Shown here piece after piece: positions 45,667 through 54,444 of a DNA stretch of 64,000 nucleotides. A program made the translations under genes and the position numbers. Within the stretch, counting starts at the first letter, position 1, and every line of letters starts with the position of its first letter. This DNA comes from Paenibacillus sp. yr247 (lineage in GTDB: Bacteria; Bacillota; Bacilli; Paenibacillales; NBRC-103111): positions 1-64,000 of the forward strand of contig NZ_FNIF01000017.1 in NCBI RefSeq assembly GCF_900103825.1, read 5' to 3'. The notes below the pieces were generated by a model, which saw nothing but the letters and a program-made list of their open reading frames with translations, was not told where the DNA came from and ran no database searches.

Positions 45667-46641
45667 TTATAAATTTGCTTCTTGCAATGTTTGTCCTAAC
45701 TTTCTTCCAAGTTGGTTGGCCATGCCCCGGGGAACATTTTCATATATCAACATCGTAATTCCTTTTTTCAAAATACCTATTTGTTGATGTAGCTCTTTTT
45801 TACGTGGAGCTACACCCGAACAAAGGACGATTGCCCTCGCTAGATATTTTGGCAGTGGAACGGTGATAGGAACAGCTATTTTTTGTTTTCGCTCGTCATA
45901 AAGCAAGATTTGGCATTTATGCCTGCCTAAGACGAGGTATCTCCCCCAGTTTTTATCTACCTCAGCAGCGGTATCATTATTCCATATCCATATTTTTTGC
46001 TGCTGGTTAATTGGGTTAGTATACGTTACTAGCTTAGTAGGAGAAGTGCTTGTATCCTGGGAAAACCGCAGACGCTCATGGCAGAACGAGCTATGTTTCC
46101 AGTTCGGCTCTGTAGATTGTAAATATAAAAGCGAATCTTTAATATCCCTAAGACTCGGTGAGAATAATAGGAGTTTCCAAGCAGCTGGTGAATCTATACT
46201 ACATTCGATTCCCAATTTTCCTGCCAGTTGTACAATATAATTTTTATTTGTAGTTAATACATAAACTGCTGGAGGAAATACGGGATTTTCATTTTCTGGG
46301 TGAGGCTCAAGTGATACCTGAAAAAGGTCTGGCCTATCCGTTGAGAAACGTTGTAGCCGATCGAGGAGTTTTTTATCTCTGCCGCCTACCAATACGAATT
46401 TTGGCATGCCAGGATGTGGGAGCAAAAGAAACGAAGGAGGGCATACTAGTATCTGTCTTAACTTGTAGTCTATCTCACAATGCCCTAATGCTTCTAACCA
46501 ATGAAGGATATCCGAAAGTGGCTGGATATATTCCTCATCATCACCCATATGAATCCTCATCAGCGTATCGTAAATAGCCTTCATTTTGTCCAGTTTCACT
46601 CTGCCTATCGCACTTATTGCTGCTAATATATCTTTAGCCAT
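45667..46641 (-). CDS. Unknown protein of the helicase operon (324 aa)
   Basis: Cytoplasmic, no membrane span. The N-terminal third is helical and resembles a winged-helix arrangement (ILAAISAIGRVKLDKMKAIY, LHWLEALGHCEIDY). The middle has HPGMPKFVLVGGRDKKLLDRL and the end EVDKNWGRYLVLGRHKCQIL, then LPKYLARAIVLCSGVAPRKK. No family recognised. It overlaps the gene before it by 8 bp and its stop touches the helicase leader. A fixed adaptor or DNA-reading subunit is likely. Confidence 0.75.
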   Translation of the reverse strand: MAKDILAAISAIGRVKLDKMKAIYDTLMRIHMGDDEEYIQPLSDILHWLEALGHCEIDYKLRQILVCPPSFLLLPHPGMPKFVLVGGRDKKLLDRLQRFSTDRPDLFQVSLEPHPENENPVFPPAVYVLTTNKNYIVQLAGKLGIECSIDSPAAWKLLLFSPSLRDIKDSLLYLQSTEPNWKHSSFCHERLRFSQDTSTSPTKLVTYTNPINQQQKIWIWNNDTAAEVDKNWGRYLVLGRHKCQILLYDERKQKIAVPITVPLPKYLARAIVLCSGVAPRKKELHQQIGILKKGITMLIYENVPRGMANQLGRKLGQTLQEANL

Positions 46642-48673
46642 TCTTTGACACCTCTAAATAGTCATCCCATAATTTATTGAAAGCTTCAAATTCAAAAGAA
46701 GGTTTTTCTATTATCTTTGTCATTCCCCTTATCGCTGCCTTCCATTGCTCAACCTCTTTACTGTTTCCAGTTACATTACCTGGCTTGCTTCTTTGCAGAC
46801 TTTCTATTCCGCAAAAATATAATTTCCACTTTTTGCGCCCTTCTTTTGCGATAGCCCAAACAGGGCTCCAAGCTATTTTTTTCTGTGAGCTCCGTAACCA
46901 GTAGCATATTTGACCAATCCCTTTTCCGATAAAAATAATTTCGTTTGAAAGATGTATTGGGATATCGAATTCAAATTTTTCGATGCGGTCATTTTGATTA
47001 TAGATATTTCCCCCAATAGCCATGGGAACATTGCTATCAATTTGTAATTTTGTCTCCTTAAGGTAACTCTCGTAATTTTTAATATTGATTACAGGCTCGA
47101 TAAGTTTAAAGACGATTTTTTTTGGGCCTTCTAGTAAACCTTTCACTTGTATAGTTAGTGGTACATTAGTAGGAAGTGATTGTGGTAACACCCAACAATC
47201 ACGTGCCAGATCAAAAATAAGGTCCAAGTCATTTATATTCATAACCACATTACCTTCTGGATTTTCGACAATTACATTTGGGGGGCTGAAGTTTAAAAAT
47301 GTGTTGCCATATCCTAATCGAATACCTCCAAAGAATCTAATACTTGTTTGAGATGATAAGGCCAAAACTTCAAAACCTTCACAAGACAATTCAGGGTTTA
47401 CCCCTTGAAACAATGACCAATCTGTTGGAAGCCCACCGTATACTATTGGCCCAAAATCAGCACATGCTTGCTTTCCCCATTTTGCTATTTCATCTATAAC
47501 GGATTGATGGCACAGTAACAGAAATTGTGATCCTCGCTCCAATTGATGAATTTCAACAAATGCATTAGGCAAACCTAATTTTTGACCACGTGTGAATATG
47601 CGAACTGTATTGCCCGGGAACTTGACACTCCATCCGTTTTCCGAATCATCAAGAAAAACAGTATACCTAAAGTCGAAATGCTTAATGTTAATCGAATGGT
47701 TTTGATCATCCTTTATTTCAGTTGACCAATTTTGAATGCTGTCCTTGCATGTAAAAGCCCCCGTCTTCCCTCTCATACCTAACCGCAAAGATTCATCTGG
47801 GAAAGGATTATTCGCCTTTACACGCAAGCTAAACCTAGCTTTTTTCTTGATTTTATCGAGATCTAGACATAGCATAGCTGTAGAACGAACCAAAACGGAA
47901 CCTTCCATTGTCTCTTCTGGCAAAGAACCATCCCAATGAATAAGTTCATCCCTTACATAATCCAGTAAAGCCATTAATAATTCCTTGTTCTCCTCTTCCC
48001 CATACAGAAGTCTTAATGTTTTCCTCGAGAGGTTGTTTTGTCCATGTTCAATTAACATGTTTTTTAATTGATTATAATAAGGTGGGCTTGTTGGGATAAG
48101 CCCTCCTTTATGAAAAAGCAATGGAAGTGAGCGTTTTTCTTTTGCAGATAATACGGACTGGGATAACGGCAAGCCAACATGCCTCCATCTTCCCCTTGTT
48201 TTCACGGTAAAACGCCCGAACTCTTCAAATTTGTCCTCTTTAGTCCACTTCTCCAAGTCCTGCCATATGCGATACATTTCATCAAATCTTGGGTATTGTC
48301 CAAGAACTTCCTCTTCACCAAGCAATTTACGTAATTTAGGATAGTAAGCAATGGGAGAGTAGTAACCGTCATCTATACATCCAGCAAGAACAAAAAGTGC
48401 TAAATAAGCAAGATAAGGAGGATATTTTAAGTCATTATCCCGCCAATTTTCGTATACCCTTAGAGCTTTTTGACAAACGCTGAGGCTTGGATCAGATTTG
48501 ACCTTAAATGGTCCCTCAATAACAGATGAAATAAACCCCTGCATGTCTTGCCCTAAACTCTTTCCCAGTTCGTTAATAAGATGTTCATCCACAAACAAAA
48601 GAACATCACGGCCTGCCATTTCGGGATAAAAAAAATGTTTAGCTATCAGTTTATTCCAATGTATGTATGACAT
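46634..48673 (-). CDS. Unknown protein of the helicase operon (679 aa)
   Basis: First gene of the operon; start after AAGGGGTGC. No membrane span or known catalytic motif. The N-terminal 220 residues are helical with striking aromatic stretches (AGRDVLLFVDEHLINELG, YPPYLAYLALFVLAGCIDDG, RFTVKTRGRWRHVGLPLSQS). The C-terminal half is beta-rich (FRYTVFLDDSENGWSVKFPG, IRFFGGIRLGYGNTFLNF). I have the impression of a conserved family that accompanies such helicases, but no name can be supported. It might correspond to an accessory subunit such as those of Druantia type II. Confidence 0.7.
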   Translation of the reverse strand: MSYIHWNKLIAKHFFYPEMAGRDVLLFVDEHLINELGKSLGQDMQGFISSVIEGPFKVKSDPSLSVCQKALRVYENWRDNDLKYPPYLAYLALFVLAGCIDDGYYSPIAYYPKLRKLLGEEEVLGQYPRFDEMYRIWQDLEKWTKEDKFEEFGRFTVKTRGRWRHVGLPLSQSVLSAKEKRSLPLLFHKGGLIPTSPPYYNQLKNMLIEHGQNNLSRKTLRLLYGEEENKELLMALLDYVRDELIHWDGSLPEETMEGSVLVRSTAMLCLDLDKIKKKARFSLRVKANNPFPDESLRLGMRGKTGAFTCKDSIQNWSTEIKDDQNHSINIKHFDFRYTVFLDDSENGWSVKFPGNTVRIFTRGQKLGLPNAFVEIHQLERGSQFLLLCHQSVIDEIAKWGKQACADFGPIVYGGLPTDWSLFQGVNPELSCEGFEVLALSSQTSIRFFGGIRLGYGNTFLNFSPPNVIVENPEGNVVMNINDLDLIFDLARDCWVLPQSLPTNVPLTIQVKGLLEGPKKIVFKLIEPVINIKNYESYLKETKLQIDSNVPMAIGGNIYNQNDRIEKFEFDIPIHLSNEIIFIGKGIGQICYWLRSSQKKIAWSPVWAIAKEGRKKWKLYFCGIESLQRSKPGNVTGNSKEVEQWKAAIRGMTKIIEKPSFEFEAFNKLWDDYLEVSKNG

Positions 48674-48736
48674 TTAAAGCACCCCTTGTATTGATACGAC
48701 AGTTCTTTTTACACAATACGACAAATAGTGGATAAC

Positions 48737-48769
48737 AACCTGTTATATACACAATGTATATAACAGGTT
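48737..48769. promoter_or_regulatory. 33-bp palindrome upstream of the helicase operon
   Basis: AACCTGTTATATACA and TGTATATAACAGGTT are perfect 15-bp arms around CAA. It lies 64-96 bp before the first start codon of the operon. A dimeric repressor operator is likely; there is no T-run, so not a terminator. No regulator gene is adjacent. Confidence 0.65.
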
Positions 48770-49210
48770 GTCCCCAAATAAAAACTGTATTTTTCCGTTA
48801 TTCTATAAACTCTTCAATCCAATGTGCAGTGCCCAATTAACACAACTGTTCAAAACTATCATTTATGCCTATTAGTCCGCTAATAATATTCCCTGAACGA
48901 TATCCACTAAAAAAATTCTGAAGGCCCTTAAGTTGCTATACTATTTCGCTTTCCCGGAAACATCCGACTTCCTCAACCGCCATATTGGCATCCGGCGAAT
49001 CAAAATCGGGGTCGTTCCCCCAGATTTGATACTGCATCTTCTGTAGGCTTTTTCCATTTAAGCAAATCAAGTAAGATTGAAACATTGATGACCAACTACA
49101 GCTGATCTCACCTGCTCTTGGGAGATCCTATGCTGGATCCAAAAATGGTAGACCATTTTCGCCTCCTCTACTAATGAACGATCCAGCAAGTTTCCCAAGA
49201 TACTCCTTGC

Positions 49211-49408
49211 TTAGATTCTTCCCATTATTGCAAGCGTAAGCCTCCGACAATTGTCAAAAGCTCGATCTGTATGCCACTTGGCTTCAATGCCGCTTTTAAC
49301 AACGTCTGAAGCATCTAAGTTTTTCCCATAGTAATTTAGGAACTCAAGAGTGTCACCTAACTCCACAAGACAATTGTTCTTATCCCCATTTCTTTTTAAC
49401 CCCCACAC
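49211..49408 (-). pseudogene. Unrecognised gene fragment
   Basis: 65 codons with LVELGDTLEFLNYYGKNLDA and KWHTDRAFDNCRRLTLAIMG. Beyond its stop the minus strand continues in frame with further stops, so it seems a piece of a larger former gene. Family not recognised. Confidence 0.3.
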
Positions 49409-49806
49409 AATAAATAAAAATCAATCTTTCATAAGCATATTGACCCAACATCATTGTACCATATACTGGAATTTGTTTGCTCGTTTCGTTCAATTTTTAC
49501 TTCTAATTGACGAATAGCTGTGAAATTCCATATATATACAGCAAACACAAACAGTCTTCTGGATGTTAACTAGCCCTAACTATCCTTACGAATCCTGCTC
49601 CCACTACCGAGTTAAAACGAAAAAAAGCCCTCTCGATGACGAGAAGGGACAATCCACATTAACATCTCCTCCGTTATTCCCATTCCAAGTATACAGTGAA
49701 AACAAAACACGATTATGTCAGAAGGAATAGTGTTTGCTCTAGAAATATATTGGATCTATTCAATCAACTTAAAGCACAGTAAACGTAAATTACAAAAAGG
49801 GGAATC

Positions 49807-50313
49807 TCAATTCCCCCAATTAATCTCATCAAGTTTTTTCAAGAATTCCATACCTTCATCTGGTTCTAACATTTTTATGAAATTAGCCATACCATATAGG
49901 TATTCTTTAAAATATGATTTGCTTTCAGACTCATTTTTTTCAAGTGACTATAAACACCAAATTTTTTGCAATAATAAATATGTTGTTCAAGTCGTTTTTT
50001 ATTAGTCCGCATTCATCTTTACTGCAAGAGCCAATAACCTCTTATCCACTCTTTTACAAATAATATTTTCGATAGAGGGGCTGGAAGGCGCCCCCTGAGG
50101 TAGAGCACCATTGAATGTAGTCAATGCAGCTAAAGAATATGATAGTTCTTTGGTATAGCCATGATCGTAGAACATATAGAATACATGCTCAAATTTAATA
50201 CTAGGAAAAAAGTTATTAATATCTATGTTAAGAACTAATTTATTCTTCGTGTGTATTAAAGCATTATCTTTAATATTTCTTCCTTTCACAAATCCATAAG
50301 CAGACTCATACAA
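49807..50313 (-). pseudogene. Reverse transcriptase (retron/defence type) remnant
   Basis: Minus-strand frame 50002-50313 contains AYGFVKGRNIKDNALIH, motif A NIDINNFFPSI and motif B ALPQGAPSSPSIENIICKRVDKRL. The chain stops just before the YxDD active site, which is deleted. Downstream, 49807-49930 in another frame gives YLYGMANFIKMLEP and FLKKLDEINWGN, the usual end of such enzymes. Both the N-terminus and the catalytic palm are lost. No retron non-coding RNA was recognised. Confidence 0.75.
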
Positions 50314-50410
50314 AAGATTGAAGTAAACGAAGACGGTTCAATCAAAGCAATACACTACAATATTTCCAGTCCTCAATCCGTTAGGGCATTGGAGCAACAA
50401 GGGCTTAGGA
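50311..50410 (+). pseudogene. C-terminal remnant of a site-specific recombinase
   Basis: Plus-strand frame QKIEVNEDGSIKAIHYNISS followed by PQSVRALEQQGLRIIP abuts the end of rlmD. The K-I-E-V-x-E-D-G-x-I-K-x-I-H-Y pattern resembles the C-terminal part of large serine recombinases. A recombinase end next to an attachment core is the usual layout of an integrated element. The call is based on about 35 residues only. Confidence 0.4.
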
Positions 50411-51928
50411 TTATTCCTGCCCCTTCCATTTTAGTAACACTGAGCACTCCACATGCACCGTATGCGGAAACATATCCACAGGCGTCACCTCGACGACGGT
50501 ATAACCGCCGTCAACCAGCACGCGCAAGTCGCGCGCGAGTGTCGATGCGCTGCACGACACGTAGACGACGCGTCGCGGCTGCAGCTCGAGGATCGTCGTC
50601 AGCAGCGCCGGGTCGCAGCCCTTGCGCGGCGGGTCCACCACGATCACGTCGGGACGAACGCCCTGACGTGTCCACTCGGGGAGGACCACTTCCGCTGGGC
50701 CTGCCTCGAAGTGCACGTTCGACATGCCGTTTAACTCGGCATTCTTCCGTGCATCCGAGATCGCCTCCTCGACGATCTCGACTCCATATACCTGTCCCGC
50801 CTTCTGGGCGAGGAAAAGGGAAATCGTACCGATGCCGCAATAGGCATCGATCACAACTTCATCGCCGGTCAGCGCGGCGTACTCAAGTGCCTTCCCATAC
50901 AACACTTGTGTTTGTACGGGGTTCACTTGAAAGAAGGATCGCGCGGAAATTGCAAATTTCACATCGCCGATATAGTCATAGATGACTTCGCTGCCCCACA
51001 GGACGCGAGTCTCATCCCCAAAAATAACATTCGTCTGCTTCACATTAATGTTATGGCAAATGCTCTTCACGCCGGGCAGCGCGGCACGAATGCCAGCGAC
51101 CCACTCGGCAACACGAGGAATCTCGGTGCCGTTGGTCACGAGCACGACCATGATCTCTCCCGTGCGGAAGCCGACTTTGACGACGACGTGGCGCAGCAGT
51201 CCGGCATTACGCTCTTCATCATAAGCGCGAATACCAAGACGCGCGCCGATCTCTTTCACTCGAGCAACGACTTCGTCGTTCGACTCATGTTGAATCAAAC
51301 ACTCATCCATATTGATGATGCGATGACTACCCTGTGCGTAGAATCCACCGATGAGTCCACCCTGCTCTTCACCAAAAGGAACCTGAGCCTTGTTCCGATA
51401 CCGCCACGGATCGGTCATCCCCAGCGTGGGATGGACAACAATGCCCTCCTCACTAGTCGCAGCATCCAATCGACCTAGTATTGGTTCCCCCGCAACCTGC
51501 AGCTTCCCAATCCGCTGCAAATTATCCACCACCTGCTGGCGCTTCACGCGAAGCTGCGCCTCATAGCTAAGATGCTGCAGCTGACAGCCGCCGCACTCCT
51601 CATATATCCCACAATCCGGCTTAACCCGGTCCGTGCTCTCCTCCAACAATTGCACCAAACCCGCATGCCCATACTGTTTCTTCAGATGCTCCACCCGCAC
51701 AAGCGCACGCTCACCAGGCAGCGCACCAGCAACAAAAAGGGTAAAGCCGTTCACACGGCCTACCCCTTCGCCATCATGGCTGATCCCAATAATCTCAGCC
51801 TCATATTGCTGCCCGATCTGTACCGGCAGATCAGCCATCCAAGCCGGCGCTGCCTTCGCGACGGACTTCCCAGCTTTACGATCTTTATGTTTACCTGACA
51901 CTGAGCCAGAACTACCTTTTGCTCTCAT
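50411..51928 (-). CDS. rlmD: 23S rRNA (uracil-C5) methyltransferase
   Basis: Adds a methyl group to a conserved uracil of 23S rRNA (TrmA/RumA family; RlmCD in Bacillus). 505 residues: a basic N-terminus, a TRAM domain (QQYEAEIIGISHDGEGVGRV), a 4Fe-4S site with C106, C112 and C115 in CGIYEECGGCQLQH, SAM-binding DEVVIDAYCGIGTISLFLA, DPPRKGCD, and the catalytic Cys in VVYVSCSASTLARDL. The C-terminus DMFPHTVHVECSVLL is encoded by the DNA that serves as attachment site. The gene is intact, so elements insert without destroying it. Confidence 0.93.
   Translation of the reverse strand: MRAKGSSGSVSGKHKDRKAGKSVAKAAPAWMADLPVQIGQQYEAEIIGISHDGEGVGRVNGFTLFVAGALPGERALVRVEHLKKQYGHAGLVQLLEESTDRVKPDCGIYEECGGCQLQHLSYEAQLRVKRQQVVDNLQRIGKLQVAGEPILGRLDAATSEEGIVVHPTLGMTDPWRYRNKAQVPFGEEQGGLIGGFYAQGSHRIINMDECLIQHESNDEVVARVKEIGARLGIRAYDEERNAGLLRHVVVKVGFRTGEIMVVLVTNGTEIPRVAEWVAGIRAALPGVKSICHNINVKQTNVIFGDETRVLWGSEVIYDYIGDVKFAISARSFFQVNPVQTQVLYGKALEYAALTGDEVVIDAYCGIGTISLFLAQKAGQVYGVEIVEEAISDARKNAELNGMSNVHFEAGPAEVVLPEWTRQGVRPDVIVVDPPRKGCDPALLTTILELQPRRVVYVSCSASTLARDLRVLVDGGYTVVEVTPVDMFPHTVHVECSVLLKWKGQE
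50446..50473 (-). repeat. rlmD attachment core C (genuine 3' end)
   Basis: The 28 bp inside the rlmD end that recur at 23675 and 37318. It contains GTATGCGGAAACAT on the plus strand and encodes MFPHTVHVE on the minus strand. Confidence 0.75.
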
Positions 51929-52015
51929 ATGACCCTCACTTTAATAAATAACTAAAATTAAACAATTGCTCACTAGATTTGGCGCGGCACGCAGGAGGAA
52001 AGATTTAATTCGTCC

Positions 52016-52984
52016 CTACTCATTCTCCTCATTCCCATTCACTCTAAAAGGCGTGGTCAAGGTATTCAAAAACGTCTTCTTATAAATCGACTGTCCCGAT
52101 TGATCCACAATAACCTGCAAATGACTCTTCAGATTCGTCATGACACAAGGCAGCGTGCCCCCGAACTCCCCATCCAAATTCAACTGGACGTAGTCCGGCG
52201 AATTGATCTCAATATGATTCGTCTGGAAATAAATTAGGTTCGGATCGCTCAGATGCTCGCCGCGCAGAGCGAGTGTAACAACTCTGATAAACTCTGCAAG
52301 ATTACACTTGCGCAAGATCAGCACGTCGAACAATCCATCATTCATACTCGCGTCCGGAGCCAGCTTCTCAAATCCGCCGACGGAGTTGGAGTTGCCGACG
52401 AGGAACATCATGACTTCATCATGAAATTCAAACTCGCCTGCTTTGACATACAGCTCAATCGGCTTCAGCCTAGGCAGCTTCTCCAGTCCCTTCATATAAT
52501 AGGCCAGCTGGCCGATTATCGTCTTGAGCTTGCTGGGAACTTCGTAGGTCAGCTCGGTCATCGAGCCTCCGCCGGCGATATTAATGAAGTATCGGTTGTT
52601 AATTTTGCCTACATCGATGTCCGTTGTGTACTGCTGAACGATCAGGTCGCAGGCCTGCTCCAAATTCTTAGGTATGCCAAGTGCACGAGCAAAATCGTTC
52701 GTCGTCCCCAGCGGTAGAATACCAAGAGGCGGTCGGCCCTCTTTTTCCGCCATACCGTTGACCACTTCACACAAGGTGCCGTCTCCGCCTGCGGCTATGA
52801 TGAGATCGAAGCCTCGTCTGACGGCCTCAGACGCCGCTAGTATGGCATCCCCTTCACCGATCGTAGCGTGAGCGGATGTTTCGAAACCGCCGCGCTCTAG
52901 GCGCTGAAGTATTTCTGGCAAACGCTTTTTCATTTCTTCCCGGCCAGAAGTCGGATTATAGATCAGTCTTGCTCTTTTGACCAT
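52016..52984 (-). CDS. dgkB: Diacylglycerol kinase (DgkB/YerQ)
   Basis: Phosphorylates diacylglycerol to return it to phospholipid synthesis and supports lipoteichoic acid turnover. 322 residues with ARLIYNPTSGREEM, catalytic GGDGT at 66-70, and LPLGTTNDFARALGIP, the marks of the DAGK catalytic fold. No membrane span. It overlaps the CbiX-like gene by 22 bp and precedes rlmD; dgkB and rlmCD are also neighbours in B. subtilis. Confidence 0.9.
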   Translation of the reverse strand: MVKRARLIYNPTSGREEMKKRLPEILQRLERGGFETSAHATIGEGDAILAASEAVRRGFDLIIAAGGDGTLCEVVNGMAEKEGRPPLGILPLGTTNDFARALGIPKNLEQACDLIVQQYTTDIDVGKINNRYFINIAGGGSMTELTYEVPSKLKTIIGQLAYYMKGLEKLPRLKPIELYVKAGEFEFHDEVMMFLVGNSNSVGGFEKLAPDASMNDGLFDVLILRKCNLAEFIRVVTLALRGEHLSDPNLIYFQTNHIEINSPDYVQLNLDGEFGGTLPCVMTNLKSHLQVIVDQSGQSIYKKTFLNTLTTPFRVNGNEENE

Positions 52985-53769
52985 TGCGTCTCATCACCTG
53001 TTTCGCCTTCTGAGATTTCTGAAGCTATCTGCTTCTCGATCCATTTGGAAATTAGCGGACTAGGCAGCAGCGCCTGTCCATTGTACTTATATGCGAACCC
53101 CTCCATGCGAGAAGGGATAACCTTATTCGTGAAATAGCCCTCACTTAGAAAAAGCGGCGCAACGACTACTGTATGCTTAGGCTTCTTCCGGGCCCACCAT
53201 GTCATCTTCCGTTTCACTTGATCTGGCAAAAGCATAGCGACATCCGCCTCGTCGTAGCCGCCTAACGCTTTCAACCGCTCTGCGAGCTGCTCTAAACCTT
53301 TGCGCCACTTGAGATGGAAGCCCTTCTCCTTGCTTCCGTGACCGACTAGCAGGACGATTTCCTGACTTGGCGATGCGGACAGCTCTTTGATTTTGTCATA
53401 TATAATCTCAGCAATAACAGGATCGTCATCAATTGGCGATGTGAAATGAATGCGCGCCTTGATATCAAAGGGTTCCAGATCCGTCTCCAGTATGGGCTGT
53501 TCAATCACACCTAAGGCGTAGCTGATTTCATCAATATGTGTACTCCCAGAGGACACGAACAGGGGAACGACGATCATATCCGTCACGCCTTGCGCCTCTA
53601 AGCTGTAGATGCCATCTTGAATTAATCGGCCTTCCACCAACTCTAGATAGGAAGCGTAAATGGGAACATCCTTCGGCATTCGGACAGCAGAAACGGCATC
53701 ATCAACCAGCTGAACCCAGCCTTCATCCCGAGATCCATGGCTTATGACCAGCACACCATAATGGCTCAT
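52963..53769 (-). CDS. CbiX/SirB-type chelatase-like protein
   Basis: About 268 residues with two chelatase-like halves. The first starts VLVISHGSRDEGW (catalytic His) and has IVVPLFVSSGSTHIDEI; the second has VLLVGHGSKEKGF and VVVAPLFLSEGYFTNKVIP. Such enzymes insert Co or Fe into sirohydrochlorin-type rings. No other cobalamin or siroheme gene is near, so the substrate is uncertain. The start at 53769 follows GGTGGGGA. Confidence 0.8.
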   Translation of the reverse strand: MSHYGVLVISHGSRDEGWVQLVDDAVSAVRMPKDVPIYASYLELVEGRLIQDGIYSLEAQGVTDMIVVPLFVSSGSTHIDEISYALGVIEQPILETDLEPFDIKARIHFTSPIDDDPVIAEIIYDKIKELSASPSQEIVLLVGHGSKEKGFHLKWRKGLEQLAERLKALGGYDEADVAMLLPDQVKRKMTWWARKKPKHTVVVAPLFLSEGYFTNKVIPSRMEGFAYKYNGQALLPSPLISKWIEKQIASEISEGETGDETQWSKEQD

Positions 53770-53861
53770 TGTGTTTTCCCCACCCGTTCTAACCAAGCCT
53801 CTAATCCTATGCTAACGAATGTGTTCCCACATGTCAATTGAACCTCGGATAAACAGGAAAA

Positions 53862-53892
53862 ATCCCGCATTACGCGAAGTAATGCAGGATCT
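53862..53892 (-). terminator. Terminator after yerC
   Basis: On the minus strand ATCCTGCATTAC pairs with GTAATGCGGGAT (one mismatch) and TTTTTCC follows. Confidence 0.65.
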
Positions 53893-53915
53893 TGAACAAT
53901 TGGAGAACAAACCAT

Positions 53916-54206
53916 TTAACGGTCTAAACGATCCAGCGTAAGCACATAGCCGTCATTTCCGTAATTCAGGCATCTTTTGACCCGAGAGATGGTTGCTGTT
54001 GATGCGCCTGTTTCGGCTTCGATCTGGTTATACGTACAGCCCTTGCGCAGCATGCGAGCAACCTCTAGACGCTGGGAAAGCGATTGAATCTCATTCACTG
54101 TGCATAAGTCGTCAAAAAAGACGTAGCACTCCTCGATATCTTTGAGCGTCAGTACAGCTTCAAAAAGCTGGTCTATTGCTTTATCATTTAATTTTTTTAA
54201 TTGCAT
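53916..54206 (-). CDS. yerC: YerC/YecD-type TrpR-like regulator
   Basis: 96 residues forming an all-helical DNA-binding protein of the TrpR superfamily: LCTVNEIQSLSQRLEVARML then GCTYNQIEAETGASTATISR (HTH), ending VKRCLNYGNDGYVLTL. Target genes are unknown. yerC also neighbours yerB in B. subtilis, which supports the call. It has its own terminator. Confidence 0.88.
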   Translation of the reverse strand: MQLKKLNDKAIDQLFEAVLTLKDIEECYVFFDDLCTVNEIQSLSQRLEVARMLRKGCTYNQIEAETGASTATISRVKRCLNYGNDGYVLTLDRLDR

Positions 54207-54444
54207 ACGTTGTCAACTCCCAGTGGAAATGCATGTTAGCTTATAAGATCAGTAAGCTCCATTTTAACATTCGACATGTCACCAGTAAATCCTTCCTTTA
54301 GCTTTGCGAAACGTTAAAATTTCTATGCGTTAATGAGCTGAATTATAACAAATAACCAATACCCGTGACATTCGTCTATACCAATGGTAGGCAAGTGACA
54401 TATCCTGTAGGAGAAAAATCTGATAAAAAGGATCGTGAATCCTA

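Larger units (their letters stand above)
48674..49806. other. Long region with palindrome and gene debris
   Basis: Contains the palindrome at 48737-48769 and the putative helicase-operon promoter. After it lie stop-riddled minus-strand stretches (around 48930-49210) that continue the frame of the 65-residue fragment at 49211, so probably one decayed gene. At 49626-49652 a hairpin with a T-run on the minus strand could end the RT remnant. Confidence 0.4.

Noticed and set aside
50389..50985. Long plus-strand frames opposite rlmD
   Set aside because: Arg- and Ser-rich low-complexity products caused by high GC in the rlmD gene, which has all its motifs.
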